A stretch of DNA of 64,000 nucleotides from Ignelater luminosus (taxonomy: Eukaryota > Arthropoda > Insecta > Coleoptera > Elateridae). This document shows positions 32,755 through 42,404 of the stretch, piece after piece (the stretch's first letter is position 1; the number at the start of each line of letters is the position of its first letter). Location of the stretch: the NCBI GenBank assembly GCA_011009095.1, contig VTPC01000885.1, positions 57,296-121,295 of the forward strand, read 5' to 3'. A program made the position numbers and the translations under genes. The notes under the pieces were generated by a model. The model was not told the DNA's origin and did no database searches. It saw nothing but the letters and a program-made list of their open reading frames with translations.

Positions 32755-33495
32755 CTCAGCCGTTCGCATCCACTGCTAGACAGAAGCCTCCATATCTTCT
32801 TGTCTTGAGCACTATGCATTCAGTTAACCGCCACTCTCTTTATATCGTCACTCCACCTGGTAGGTGGTCTACCTCTGCTTCTTTTGTCTTCTCTAGGTCT
32901 CCATGTTGTTAATCTTCTAGTCCACCTGTTGTCAGTCATTCGGGCTATGTGACCTGCCCACATCCATTTGGCCTGTGTTATCCATTCTATGATATCAGTT
33001 ACTCTTGTTCTCTGTCTTATGTCTGTATTTGGTATTCTGTCTCGTCTACTAATTCCCAGCATCGCCCTTTCCAATCCTCTTTATGCCACTCTTAATTTAT
33101 TCGCTGAGCGTTTTGTCAGGGTCAGCGTTTCGGCGCCATATGTCATTACTGGTAGTACGCATTGTTTGTATACTTTTCTACTTTTTTCTTCAAACACATA
33201 GGCAAGTCCGATTTAAAGATGTCTCGTAGTTTTTAGAAAGCTGCCCACCCCAAACCTATGCGGCAATAGATTTCGCACGTTTGGTTGTCCTTGTCAACTC
33301 TTATTTCGTGCCCTAGGTATTTGTATTCATGTATTTGTTCCACTTTTTCTCCACTGACCCACATATTGTCACTCACTACCAGGTTGGTCATGAACTTGGT
33401 TTATTGGGAATTGATGTTTAGGTCAATGGTAACACAACTGGGGCTTGTTATGCTTGATAAATGGTTTCTAATTGAGCCCCAGTCATCAAAACATA
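32755..33495 (-). pseudogene. RTE-type LINE, 5'-truncated 3' fragment (RT thumb and tail)
   Basis: On the minus strand: NLVVSDNMWVSGEKVEQIHE, YKYLGHEIRVDKDNQTCEIY, WAAF then LRDIFKSDLPMCLKKKVYKQ, CVLPVMTYGAETLTLTKRSA, then the open 33,074-32,820 segment ERAMLGISRRDRIPNTDIRQ, WMWAGHIARMTDNRWTRRLT, REDKRSRGRPPTRWSDDIKR. The pattern LERxMLGISxRDRxxNxxI...W.WAGHxxR...DxRW...WRPR is characteristic of RTE. It is the same family type as the element at 58.4-61.0 kb. Nothing upstream of the thumb remains; at its 5' edge it meets R2-like sequence. Confidence 0.9.
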
Positions 33496-33499
33496 AACA

Positions 33500-35060
33500 C
33501 TGGTTTACAATTCCGGTAGCTTTTTTAAAAAAATGAAAGCTACTTTATGATCAAATACAATTGTTCTTCCAAACTGACTGGTACTGAGATCCGTTACTAG
33601 CTCTTCAAGGGCCGTATTAGAAAAAGTCGAGTCGAGTAGATCAACATGTTCAACTCCATTCTAATAAGGATGGTTGAGTTAATGTCTTCCCAACACAGAC
33701 TGTAATCAAAACATTCAAGAGCAAGGTAGATCGCTGGATAAAACACACTGTCGAAGGCTTTTAAAACGTCGTAGAAAGCTTCACCATAGAGATTTCGGTA
33801 TCTGATGTATGCATCAAGAGTTAGCGTGTTTGCAAGAAAGCTTTCTGGGTGGACAAAGCTTCTCTAGTGTTGGTTAAGTAGTATCAAAGTTGTAAGGCGC
33901 TTAGCGAGAATACGATGAAGAAAATCTTTGCAGCATGGAACCAATAGTGATCGGCTGCCAGTTGTTGGGATCACGCCTGTCTCCATCTTTTGGGATTAAC
34001 GTAGTTCTTGTTTTTGCCCATGATGAAGTAACATATTGAATACAACTTGCAAATGGACGGCCGTACATTTCTTAACTAAATAAATAATGATGACATCAGG
34101 GCCCGGCATTAGATTACTCAAGTAGAAAAGTGGCAAGACTTCAAAGAGATCATGCTCGCCAAGAGAATGAACTGGACTGGGCGTGGGCACGGTCAGCACC
34201 ATTAAGGTTAGGCAAGGCCAGACGTTGCGCATGGTTTGGTTCCTGGATAGACTCAGCGAAGCAGAGAGCTTCCGCTTAGGATGTACTTCTGACGTCTTCA
34301 GCTTGATGAAGGCTGCCGTCAATGGAGACCTTGATTTGCAGTTTGAGATTAAAGGGGAGAGGAGATCCGGCATTTCTTCCTCCTGTTTGTTTCGACATCC
34401 ATGCTCTCGGAAAGTGAAACGTCTGATGGTACAGAATGTGATAGTAATTTTGTTGATGGCAGCTTGATGTCTCTAGCATTGAGCTGAAGGGTTTGTTCGG
34501 TATGGCTGGTGGCGTTGCTTTAAGTTATAACAGGCTAAACAGGTGCAGAAAAGAGCTTGATAGAAAAGTTTTTACCAGTCTCCTCCTGCTTCCTTCATCG
34601 CGCTCTAAGTACTTTCTGTATTCCGGCTTTTCCTTCCGGAAACCTGGAACATTGCTAGATAGAGAGAGAGAAGCGTAACTTGGATTCAAGCTCTTTTTTA
34701 TGCTTGTGTTGACCCTTTTCACGATCGCATACACCATACTCTTTAGCATGTCGGGTCAAACTGGCCCGAAGAACATAGCTGCGCCTACAACAACAAAAAA
34801 CACTAGTACACTGAACCACACTCACTTGGATGCGGGAAGACGAAAGTCTGGGAGAAGGTTCAGACTTTGTTACAGACTTAGGGCAACATGTTTTCCCACT
34901 AGAGGAACCAAGTGCTGAAGCTGTTGGAGTTAAAGTGTTTCTTGTAGATACAATAGGCTTCTTTCTAACGGCCTCCGTAGACGTTAATGGGCTTGAGCCA
35001 AAGTGGTCATGTTGAAGTGTTCCGGGAAGTCTGCGTCTGATAAACACTCACTTACCCCTC
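33500..35060 (-). pseudogene. R2-clade-like LINE remnant (zinc finger and RT)
   Basis: Minus strand. An N-terminal part (35,047-34,655) has CCCRRSYVLRASLTRHAKEY, resembling the R2 C2H2 finger with the last histidine lost. Then come EKPEYRKYLERDEGSRRRLV (pre-RT), a piece near 34,080 reading PGPDVIIIYLVKK (usually A-G-P-D-G-I), TTLIPKDGDRRDPNNWQPIT followed by IGSM (RT block 2, R2 pattern T-x-L-I-P-K...N-W-R-P-I-T-I), FHRILAKRL, and YDVLKAFDSV (D-V-x-K-A-F-D catalytic block). It fades into GRTIVFDHKVAF before the YADD box and RTE sequence takes over. Heavy decay. R2 elements normally sit in 28S rDNA; no rDNA is visible here. Confidence 0.7.
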
Positions 35061-35064
35061 GATT

Positions 35065-35338
35065 CGAGGCGCTGGCTACGCTTCGAGACATCTCAACAGA
35101 TGGGCCGAGTGGCTCCTACGACCAGATTAAGTAAAGAAGGAGGAGGAGGAGAAAACATGATAGGGACAAAAGGATGGTCGATCCGTCCTCTTTCGCAAGA
35201 ACAGCATCACCACGTTAACAATTTGGTAAATAATGTGTTAATTTTCCAAGGTGAACTGTTAAAACAAATGTTTTCTATACTTATTTGTTGTAAATTGAGT
35301 CATTAATTCAGTTTGTTTCGTTAGTATATACCTACTTA
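35065..35338. other. Spacer without recognised feature
   Basis: It includes a purine block GAAGGAGGAGGAGGAGAAAA near 35,134. It may be the 5' leader of the R2-like element, which would extend this way on the minus strand. Confidence 0.3.
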
Positions 35339-35344
35339 AAAAAC

Positions 35345-36478
35345 TTAAAGGCAACACACTGTTGTAGGCAATCTTTCGTTCACACATATCAAAGATATGG
35401 CGTTAACTTCTTCAATAATCCGCTCTCGTAGCTCTGGTAGGGTCTGAGGGCGATGTTTGAACACTTTTTCCTTCAGATATTCCCAACGAAAGAAATTGCA
35501 AATGCTCAAATCTGGTGAGCACGCCGGCCACCCCACCCACCCCTCAGAGAGACCAGACATCCGGAAAATATTACCCTCAAAACATTAAGTGAATTTCGAG
35601 TTGAGTGAGCTGTAGTCGCATCCTGTTGGAACCACAACTCTCCCAATTCCTTTTCTTCTATAATCTCTTTCATTCTGGGCTTCAGAGAATTTTCCAACAT
35701 TGAGACATAACATTCACAATTCACGTCACGCCTTCCTCCTCAAAAAAATACGGGCCTGTCATACACACCACACGGTTAGTTTAGGGGAATGTAGCGCTCT
35801 ATCATGAATTATTCGGGGGTTATGTTCAGCCCAGTAGGGGATATTTTGCTTCTTTACAGCTCCACTGAGGTAAGAATGTTCCTCGTTGCGACCGAAGAAA
35901 GCTGCTGCGGAAGGGATCTGTGCAAGCATTTGCTCATACAGATATCGACGGTTGGCGTAATCTGTTACACTCAATCCTTGAGCCAACACTATTTTGTAGG
36001 GATGAAACTGCGAATCTAAATGAAGAATACTCCTCAGACTGGGGTCTGACATTCCCAAAGCAACCGCATGTCTTGGCGACTGTTCAACTGCTGCTTTCAT
36101 CAACTGCACATTTTCCGGTGTTCTTATGAGTCTGCGTCGGCCATATGTACCTCTTCTAAGCGTGCTACCAGTTTTCTTCAACCGCCTAACCCATGACCGA
36201 ATTATGTTTGCATTAGGAACGGCGTTGTTGCACTGAAAAGCTCTTTGGGTCGCGATCACAGACGGGTTGTTTTCGAAACACTTAGGCGGTTCTACCGCAT
36301 CCACTAGTATGTTGCTACTAACGGTCACCATCTCGAAGACATTATTTTCAAAACTTAATGAATATAAAGAGGTATTTATTGCTGAATTCGAAAATAAATA
36401 CAGTTTTTCTTTAGATACCCCCGTTAATTTTGTATAGCCTCTTAAGACTGTTTAATAGGTTCTGCCGCACCCTGTACT
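35345..36478 (-). pseudogene. Mariner-like (IS630-Tc1-mariner) transposon with transposase
   Basis: Minus strand. The 5' end TACAGGGTGCGGCAGAACC lies at 36,477-36,459, a likely TIR. The transposase starts at about 36,331: HTH region IIRSWVRRLKKTGSTLRRGT and GRRRLIRTPENV, the first DDE region FFGRNEEHSYLSG (aspartate gone), NPRIIHDRALHSPKLTVWCV, then in new frames ELWFQQDATTAHSTRNSLNV (second D) and GWPACSPDLSICNFFRWEYL (third catalytic D changed to N, usually SPDLSxCDFF). About 40 residues lie between the last two, as in DD41D-like families. The 3' TIR was not found. Confidence 0.85.
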
Positions 36479-36525
36479 TACTGTATTTAAGTCATCCTAG
36501 AGTTATATAGTGAAAAGCCACCAGT

Positions 36526-36539
36526 AGATCCGATATGTT
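36526..36539. repeat. Target-site duplication of LINE E (5' side)
   Basis: AGATCCGATATGTT is repeated exactly at 40,128-40,141. A 14-base exact match at both ends of a LINE is a clear target-site duplication. Confidence 0.9.
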
Positions 36540-36702
36540 AACTCCGCCTCTGGCAAGTTCTGGATGAATTGAGTAGCTCGGTAACTGTCAGTGCCGGTCC
36601 CAAGCCCGCATAAATGAAAAGGGTTGAGTGCATTCTAATTACAAAACCCGCAAATGCTCCTCGGACTGGACGGATTCAACGTAGACAAACCACGCAAACG
36701 AA

Positions 36703-37360
36703 AATGGATATGAGTATTGGTAGTTGGAATGTCAGAACATAATACCAAGCAGGGGCCTTCAATAACGTGCCCCTCCAAATTGAAAAGTATAACCTGGACA
36801 TAACAACATTGCAAGAAATCAGATGGTCAGGCTCTAGATCCATAAAGAAAGCAACTATCAGATCTACTATAATGATGGATCCACCAAAAAACATGATTTT
36901 GTATGTGGGTTCAGTATGCATAGTAGAGTGCAACCGAATGTAATGGGATTCAAACCAATAAGCGACAGGATCTGCTATATTCCTGTTCGGATGCGATTAC
37001 AAAATCTATCCGTGTTCTCTATACACCACCTATAGAGAATAAAGAAGAAAAAGAAAAAGAAGAATTCTACGTACTGCTGGAAGGTGAAGTGGATAAGACT
37101 CCTAACAACGATATCATACTGTGGTAGGAGACTTTAATGCGCAAATAAGAAGAGAACCGGAATAAATACAGATAGTTGGCAAGCATAGTTTACACCAAAA
37201 TTCCAATGACAACCGCGAGAAAGGAATACAGTTTGATGCGAGCAATAATGTATGAGTCATGAGCACAGTATTCCCATATAAGATACATAAGGGAACATGA
37301 GTGTCACCGGATGGGCGTACCATACTCAAACATAATGGATGTCAGAAGCTATAGAGGACA
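36703..37360 (+). pseudogene. LINE E, APE-like endonuclease
   Basis: Starting at 36,703: MDMSIGSWNVRT, EKYNLDITTLQEIRWSGSRS (with the catalytic glutamate in QEIRW), and a D-F-G-V-G-F segment, then ISDRICYIPVRMRLQNLSVF (normally NERICxxRxRG). VVGDFNA can be traced near 37,122-37,140 (TGTGGTAGGAGACTTTAATG) across a frame change. After SPDGRT comes MDVRSYRG, the block that normally leads to SDHYLV; instead it is fused to RT linker sequence. The SDH active-site motif is therefore deleted. Confidence 0.8.
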
Positions 37361-37675
37361 ACAGCAGCTGGAAGAACAAACGTTAAGTGAGATAAGAAGT
37401 TGTATACAAAATCTGAAAAATAATAAAACCTCAGGAATAGACAATATCTTGGCAGAACTGATAAAATTTGGAAGTAACAAATTAACTGAACAGATACACC
37501 AGCTGATACTTAAGATATGGAGAGACGAACGCATACCAGATAAATGGAACACAGCCGTGATGTGTCCAATATATAAGAAAGGGGAAAAGCTAAGATCGAG
37601 GTATTTCGCTGTTGTGTTGCATACAAAATTCTCACAGAACTGCTACATCGAAGAATAACTCCCTATGCTGAAGAA
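37360..37675 (+). pseudogene. LINE E, RT finger region
   Basis: The open segment gives QNLKNNKTSGIDNILAELIK (normally LKNNKAPGxDxIxAELxK), ERIPDKWNTAVMCPIYKKGE (WxxxxxxPIxKKGD) and, after a frameshift, a stretch equivalent to NYRGIxLLxxxYKIL. It ends at ITPYAEE, where the Tc1-like element is inserted at a TA. Confidence 0.85.
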
Positions 37676-37677
37676 TA

Positions 37678-38936
37678 AAGTCTGGAAGCGAAAAAATTGT
37701 TACAATTTTTAAGCTTAATAAATTTAAAACAATAGAACTAGGAAAAATATAATTTACTATTATAGTATTGTTACATTAATATGTTAAGTTGTACTGCATA
37801 TAAACTTTCAGTTATCTTTAGAAAAAAAAAATTTATGACTTTTTTCTTAATTCCTTGCATAAGATTTTCCATTTCCTGCAGAATTCTTTTTTGTCCTTTA
37901 TTGCTTTATTATTATTCTTCAGGTATCTTTTCACCAACGCCTAGTAAACTTGTATGGGACGAAGTTCTGGGCAGTTGGGTGGATTGGCCTCTCGTGGGAT
38001 AACACGCACATTATTGGTTTCATATAATATAAGAGTATTTCTGCTGTAACGTGCACTTGCCAAATTGGTCCAAAAAATAGTTCTACCAGTATGTGCTTGC
38101 AGAAAAGGAAGCAAGCGTTTTTCGAGACATTCTGTAATATACATTTCTTGATTAATTGTTCCTTGAGTAACAAAGATTTTGCTTCTCTTTCCGCAAGAAC
38201 ATAAAGCTTGCCAGACGAGGAACTTCTTCGGAAACTTCGCAACAGCTTCAACTCGGTATTTTTTGTCGACACCTCCACGATGCTTCGCAACATAAAAATT
38301 TTGACCAGGAAGTTGTATACAGTCGGCATAAACGTATGTTTCATTGTCTATCACAACGCATCCATCAAAATTCATTAAGAATTCATTATAAAGTTTCCTC
38401 GTCCTGGTTTTAGCTGTTTGATTCTGGATAGCATTTCTATTAGGCACCTTAACAGCTTTGAATGTCTTTAAATTATAGTTATTTTTTGTTTTCTGTAGTG
38501 TGACACGTTTTGAAAAGTTGCACCATTCCTTGAAGAAAAACTGACGGATTAACTTTGCATGCACCTACGACCTTCTTTAGCAATTCTTTATCCAACAAAC
38601 ATTTTTTTGGCCGCTACCACCTGTCTTTTATAAGTTAACCTTTTATTAAATTGTACAATAACATCATGAACACGTTTTCTGCTCTATTTTAACTCCTTAG
38701 CTATGTGAGCATAGGAAGCATTTATATTCTCTTGATACTTATAAATAAATTTTTTACGGATCTCTGACTCTTGTGACGTCATTGTAGTAGTTTTATTACA
38801 ACTGACAGATTTCTTCTGTTGTTTTCCTAAACTTCACTTAAGATACTGTAACTGGGATTTTAAACAAAAATCAAAGCTGTCTTATTAGTAAAAAAAATTA
38901 ACTTTGTATTTGTAACAATTTTTCGCTTCCAGACTT
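37678..38936 (-). mobile_element. Tc1-like DNA transposon, complete, 1259 bp
   Basis: Terminal inverted repeats AAGTCTGGAAGCGAAAAA and TTTTTCGCTTCCAGACTT differ only by one A in the run over about 27 bp. TA duplications flank both ends (37,676-37,677 and 38,937-38,938). It contains one transposase gene on the minus strand. The LINE E reading resumes without loss on the other side (GEY, stop, AGF, stop, KGRSTTDQ). It is the most complete DNA transposon in the window and postdates LINE E. Confidence 0.95.
37850..38784 (-). pseudogene. Tc1-like transposase (DD37E-type)
   Basis: Starting at an ATG near 38,784: MTSQESEIRKKFIYKYQENI, SYAHIAKELK, stop, SRKRVHDVIVQFNKR (helix-turn-helix), then the open 38,564-37,941 segment with VVIDNETYVYADCIQLPGQN (first D region, IDNETY for DDETY), KFPKKFLVWQALCSCGKRSK, TQGTINQEMYITECLEKRLL, TIFWTNLASARYSRNTL (second catalytic D replaced by N, usual FWPDLASxHYS) and NPPNCPELRPIQVY (third catalytic E replaced by Q). 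37 residues separate positions two and three. It has at least three stops upstream. The last two acidic residues are lost, so it cannot be active. The C-terminus continues past a stop to about 37,850. Confidence 0.9.
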
Positions 38937-38938
38937 TA

Positions 38939-39400
38939 GATGGGTGAATACTAGGCCGGCTTTTGAAAGGGACGATCTACCACTGACCAGCTATCCATAG
39001 TCAGGCAGATATTGGAGAAGGCATGGGAATTTAGCACACCCATCTATCAAGTTTTCATAGCCTTTAAGCAAGCCTATGATAGCATTCAAAGAAAGCCCCT
39101 ATATTCAGCGATGAAGGAAATTGGTATACCAGACAAGCCCATCAGACTGACACGAATAACGATGGAAGAAGCTAAAGGAATCGTCAAATTCCTACAACAG
39201 AAGACGTTGAAACTAAACAAGGTTTGAGATAAAGAAATAGTCTGGCCCCCCTACCTTTTAATATCGCTCTTGATAAGGTCGTCAGAGTCACAAATGTAGA
39301 TGCTGATGAAACTATCCTAAACAAAAAAAGACAAACTGTGGAATATGCCAATGATCTAGACCTAATTGCAAGATCTAAACGAGCTCTAAGAGAAGGATAT
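38939..39400 (+). pseudogene. LINE E, RT palm
   Basis: After the TA comes MGEY, stop, AGF, stop, KGRSTTDQLSIVRQILEKAW, the A-G-F-R-K-G-R-S-T-x-D-Q block. The open segment from 39,012 has FSTPIYQVFIAFKQAYDSIQ (F-x-x-F-K-Q-A-Y-D, catalytic D of the first metal site kept), EIGIPDKPIRLTRITMEEAK. The GLRQGD block is garbled, and the YADD box reads EYANDLDLIARSKRALREGY (YAND, first D to N). Confidence 0.85.
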
Positions 39401-40110
39401 GAAAAACTAAAACAAAAATCCACAAAGATTGAATTAAAATTAAATGTAAATAAAACAAAAGCAATGGAAATAAAAACAGAAGCAGGACTGGGTCAAAACT
39501 GGATTATGAATAACAGCATCGAAGTGGTGCAAGGGGTTACGTACTTGGGAAGCAACTTGAACACCAATAACGATATAACACAAGAAATATGAAATAGAAC
39601 TATAAAGGGCAACAGAGTACTTTACTTGTTAAACACCATCCTAAGATCCAAGATGCTACAGAAGAGCGCTAAAATTAATATTTATAAAACACTAATAAGG
39701 CCCATTGTCACATATGGATGTGAAACGTGGACCCTCATAGAGAAAACAGAGGAGACGCTGGCCACCTTTGAAAAAAGGAGTTCTGAGAAGGATATGTGGA
39801 CCAGTAAGGGAGAATGATGGATTGAGAATTAGGTATAACTATGAGCTGAGGCAGATATATAAAGATCTGGATATACGACTAAGATGGGCTGGACATGTTG
39901 AAAGAATGCCAGAGGGACGAATACCTAGAAGAATTACGAGAGGCGACATGATAGGATATACAACAAGAGAAAGACCTAGGACCCGGTGGAAAGACAATGT
40001 TCGAGCGATGCAGAATGTATGCTAGGGATACGGAACTGGTAGGGTGCGGCAAGGGATCGGGATGGTTGGAGACGCAGATTACGGGATGTTAAGGTTCAAT
40101 ATAAGCTGTA
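39400..40110 (+). pseudogene. LINE E, RT thumb and C-terminal tail
   Basis: Follows with IELKLNVNKTKAMEIKTEAG, GVTYLGSNLNTNNDITQEI, stop, LLNTILRSKMLQKSAKINIY, KTLIRPIVTYGCETWTLIEK, then FEK/KKGVLRRICGPVRENDGL, RIRYNYELRQIYKDLDIRLR, WAGHVERMPEGRIPRRITRG, ERPRTRWKDNVRAMQ. The GPVRExxxxRIRYNxELxxLY block is the usual tail of this group. One frameshift near 39,775 and a stop at 40,023. Confidence 0.85.
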
Positions 40111-40127
40111 ATACCGCAGGAAGAAGA

Positions 40128-40141
40128 AGATCCGATATGTT
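40128..40141. repeat. Target-site duplication of LINE E (3' side)
   Basis: AGATCCGATATGTT, identical to 36,526-36,539. Confidence 0.9.
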
Positions 40142-40600
40142 GGCTATTTCTCCATACACTTATAGTCCTTGCATTGCATCTCCTGATTCTATTACGATCT
40201 CAAAATGAAACTCAAAGAGCTTAAAGAGGAAAGTTTAAAGTAATTTTGCGAATTTTCTTAAAATTATAATGTTGTTTTTTGAGAAATTTAAATTTTAAGA
40301 CTAATTTGGTGAAACTTTTATATTTTAAACTTCGACGTGTTACTTATCAAATTGAAGCTAATTAAAGAAGCTTTAAAATGACGCATTACCCAGATCTGTA
40401 TCTCATCTGGTTTCTAAAAACAAAGACAGTTAACTGTTTCAGAACACAGCAAGTTTTAATAAAAACCAATATAAATAATTAATAATTAGGATAAAAGTGC
40501 TGAGTGCCAGAGAATAAGAGGATCCCATCAAAACCCAAAATTAAGAAAAATCCATCTATTAATTAAATTTAACTTAAATTAAATAGCAACACAGACATCT
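40142..40600. other. Spacer without recognised feature
   Basis: AT-rich sequence between LINE E and LINE A copy 3. No coding or repeat signal was recognised. Confidence 0.4.
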
Positions 40601-40779
40601 ATAAAGCATAGAAATACCGATAAGAGCCAAGGTCCGACGGGTCGACCGGCCGACGGCTTTTTGCGCGGTGCCGTAAAGATAGTATAAATAAAGATAAATA
40701 AAACGAACAGGGTCACACTTAAAATTTTGTATATTTGTCTGTATTGCATATTTTACAACAGAGAAACCAACTAAGAAAA

Positions 40780-41640
40780 ATGAGTGACAGAAATTCTGAA
40801 AAAAGGCAGTGAAATAGAAACAGACGAAGAAGATAAACGTAAAAGGCAAGATGATCATGAAGAATACTTTGGGCGAAGCAAAATTACGAAGAGGACACCA
40901 ACTAAACCAAAAAAGAAAATAAGGAAAATACTGAAGAAGAACTGATTAGTAGGATGAGAAACTTGCTGGAAAGAAATGACGAAATGATGAGAGTAATAAA
41001 ACAAATACGAAAGGAACAACGGGAAAACCAAAGAGAAATTACGAAGATAAAACAGGAGAATGAGAATATGAGAAAGAAAATAAATAACCTGAGTTAACGA
41101 CTAGAACAGTTGGAAAAAATAGGAAAAATGAAAAATCTGATAATAACCGGAAAAAACAGACACGAATTATGATACGTTGATCAAAAAAAAACTGGAAAAT
41201 TTTATAACCCAAGAATTACAACTACCCATCAAACTAAAAATCACGGGAAGGATGGGTAAAAAAAACGTATAGGATTGAAACTGAGAACATGACTGATCAA
41301 GTTAATATATTGAAGAAGAAAAGTAAACTACGGCAGCTCAAAAAACAAATATATATCAACAACGATCTGACAAAAAAAAGAAGTACAAGCAGAAATATTG
41401 AAAAAGGCAAAAGAGGAAAGAAACAAGGGTAACCAGACAAAAATAGGTTACAATAAACTCAACATAAACGGCAAAGAATGGAGATGGGATAAGAAACAAA
41501 ATAAACTATGCGAGAAAGATAAGAATAGTACAAAAAAACTAGCAGTAGATAACAAGCCGGCTGGATCGCAGATAACGGACAAAGCAACGAAAAGGTTAAA
41601 GATTGCGGACAATAATATAGGAAAAAAAATTAACAATAGG
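40780..41640 (+). pseudogene. LINE A copy 3, ORF1
   Basis: A coiled-coil part is visible: RMRNLLERNDEMMRVIKQIR, KEQRENQREITKIKQENENM, then a stop and RLEQLEKIGKMKNLIITGKN. Later KAKEERNKGNQTKIGYNKLN and INGKEWRWDKKQNKLCEKDK match the end of the ORF1 RNA-binding region. It is spread over several frames. In the family this protein binds the element's RNA. Confidence 0.75.
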
Positions 41641-42400
41641 AACATGGAATGTGAGAGACACATATGAAGAGGGGGCACTAAAAAATCTAGCGGAAATCAT
41701 GATAACATACAATTTAAATATACTAGCCCTACAGGAAACAAAACAACTAGGGAAAGAACTAATGGAAATAGGGGAGATTACCTTTTTTAACAGTGAAGAC
41801 GAAAACAGATATTTCGACGTAGGTTTCATGGTGAATCAAAGAATTAAGAGATTAGTAGTAGATTGCCAAGCAATATCGGATCGGTTGTGCTACATAAGAT
41901 TGAAAGGAAAATATAGGAAAATAAGTATTATCAACGGACATGCACTAACAGAGGATAAAACTCTAGAAATCAAAAACGAGTATCGCGAAAATCTAGGAGA
42001 AGTAATAGAAAAAAATCTCAAAATACGATATAAAAATAGCGCTGGGGGACTTTAACGCAAAAGCTAAAATCTATCTAAACATAACAGGCGGCAAAAGTTT
42101 GCATATAGAAAGTAATGAAAACGGGAAAAAACTAATTGAATTTGCAACGGAAAATAAAATGAAAATAATGAGTACCCATTTTGAGCATAAGAATATACAT
42201 AAAGTAACATGGATTTCCCCTGACGGAAGGAGTAAGAACCAAATAGACCATATATTAATAGAAGCCAAACACGCCAAGGATATTACAAATTGCAGAAGTT
42301 ATAGAGGCGCAGATGCTGGAAGCGATCATACACTAGTCACAACCCAGTTAAAACAACAATTGCCGCAAAGAAGAAAACTAAGAAAGGAAAGAAAACGATA
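41640..42400 (+). pseudogene. LINE A copy 3, APE-like endonuclease
   Basis: TIGTWNVRDTYEEGALKNLA begins the domain, then YNLNILALQETKQLGKELME (catalytic E in QET), FDVGFMVNQRIKRLVVDCQA, ISDRLCYIRLKGKYRKISII, NGHALTEDKTL (N-x-H-A-P-T), and after a frameshift IALGDFNAKAK (GDFNA intact). The open part 42,099-42,407 has NIHKVTWISPDGRSKNQIDH and GADAGSDHTLVTTQLK (SDH intact). Every active-site motif I know for the family survives, though one frameshift breaks the domain. Confidence 0.9.
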
Positions 42401-42404
42401 CAAG

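Larger units (their letters stand above)
36540..40127 (+). mobile_element. LINE family E with nested Tc1-like transposon
   Basis: It is bounded by exact 14-bp duplications. The leader includes GTGCCGGTCCCAAGCCCGCA. Coding follows from 36,703 (endonuclease), then RT, interrupted by a complete Tc1-like element (37,678-38,936), RT palm and thumb, and the C-terminal tail; the 3' end is CGCAGGAAGAAGA, a short AAG repeat. Without the insert it is 2.33 kb, short for a LINE because part of the endonuclease/RT boundary is deleted (SYRG fused to QQQLEEQTLS near 37,355). Confidence 0.9.

Noticed and set aside
34183-35015. Plus-strand frames over 34.2-35.0 kb
   Set aside because: The minus strand carries R2-like motifs in the right order; the plus frames have none.
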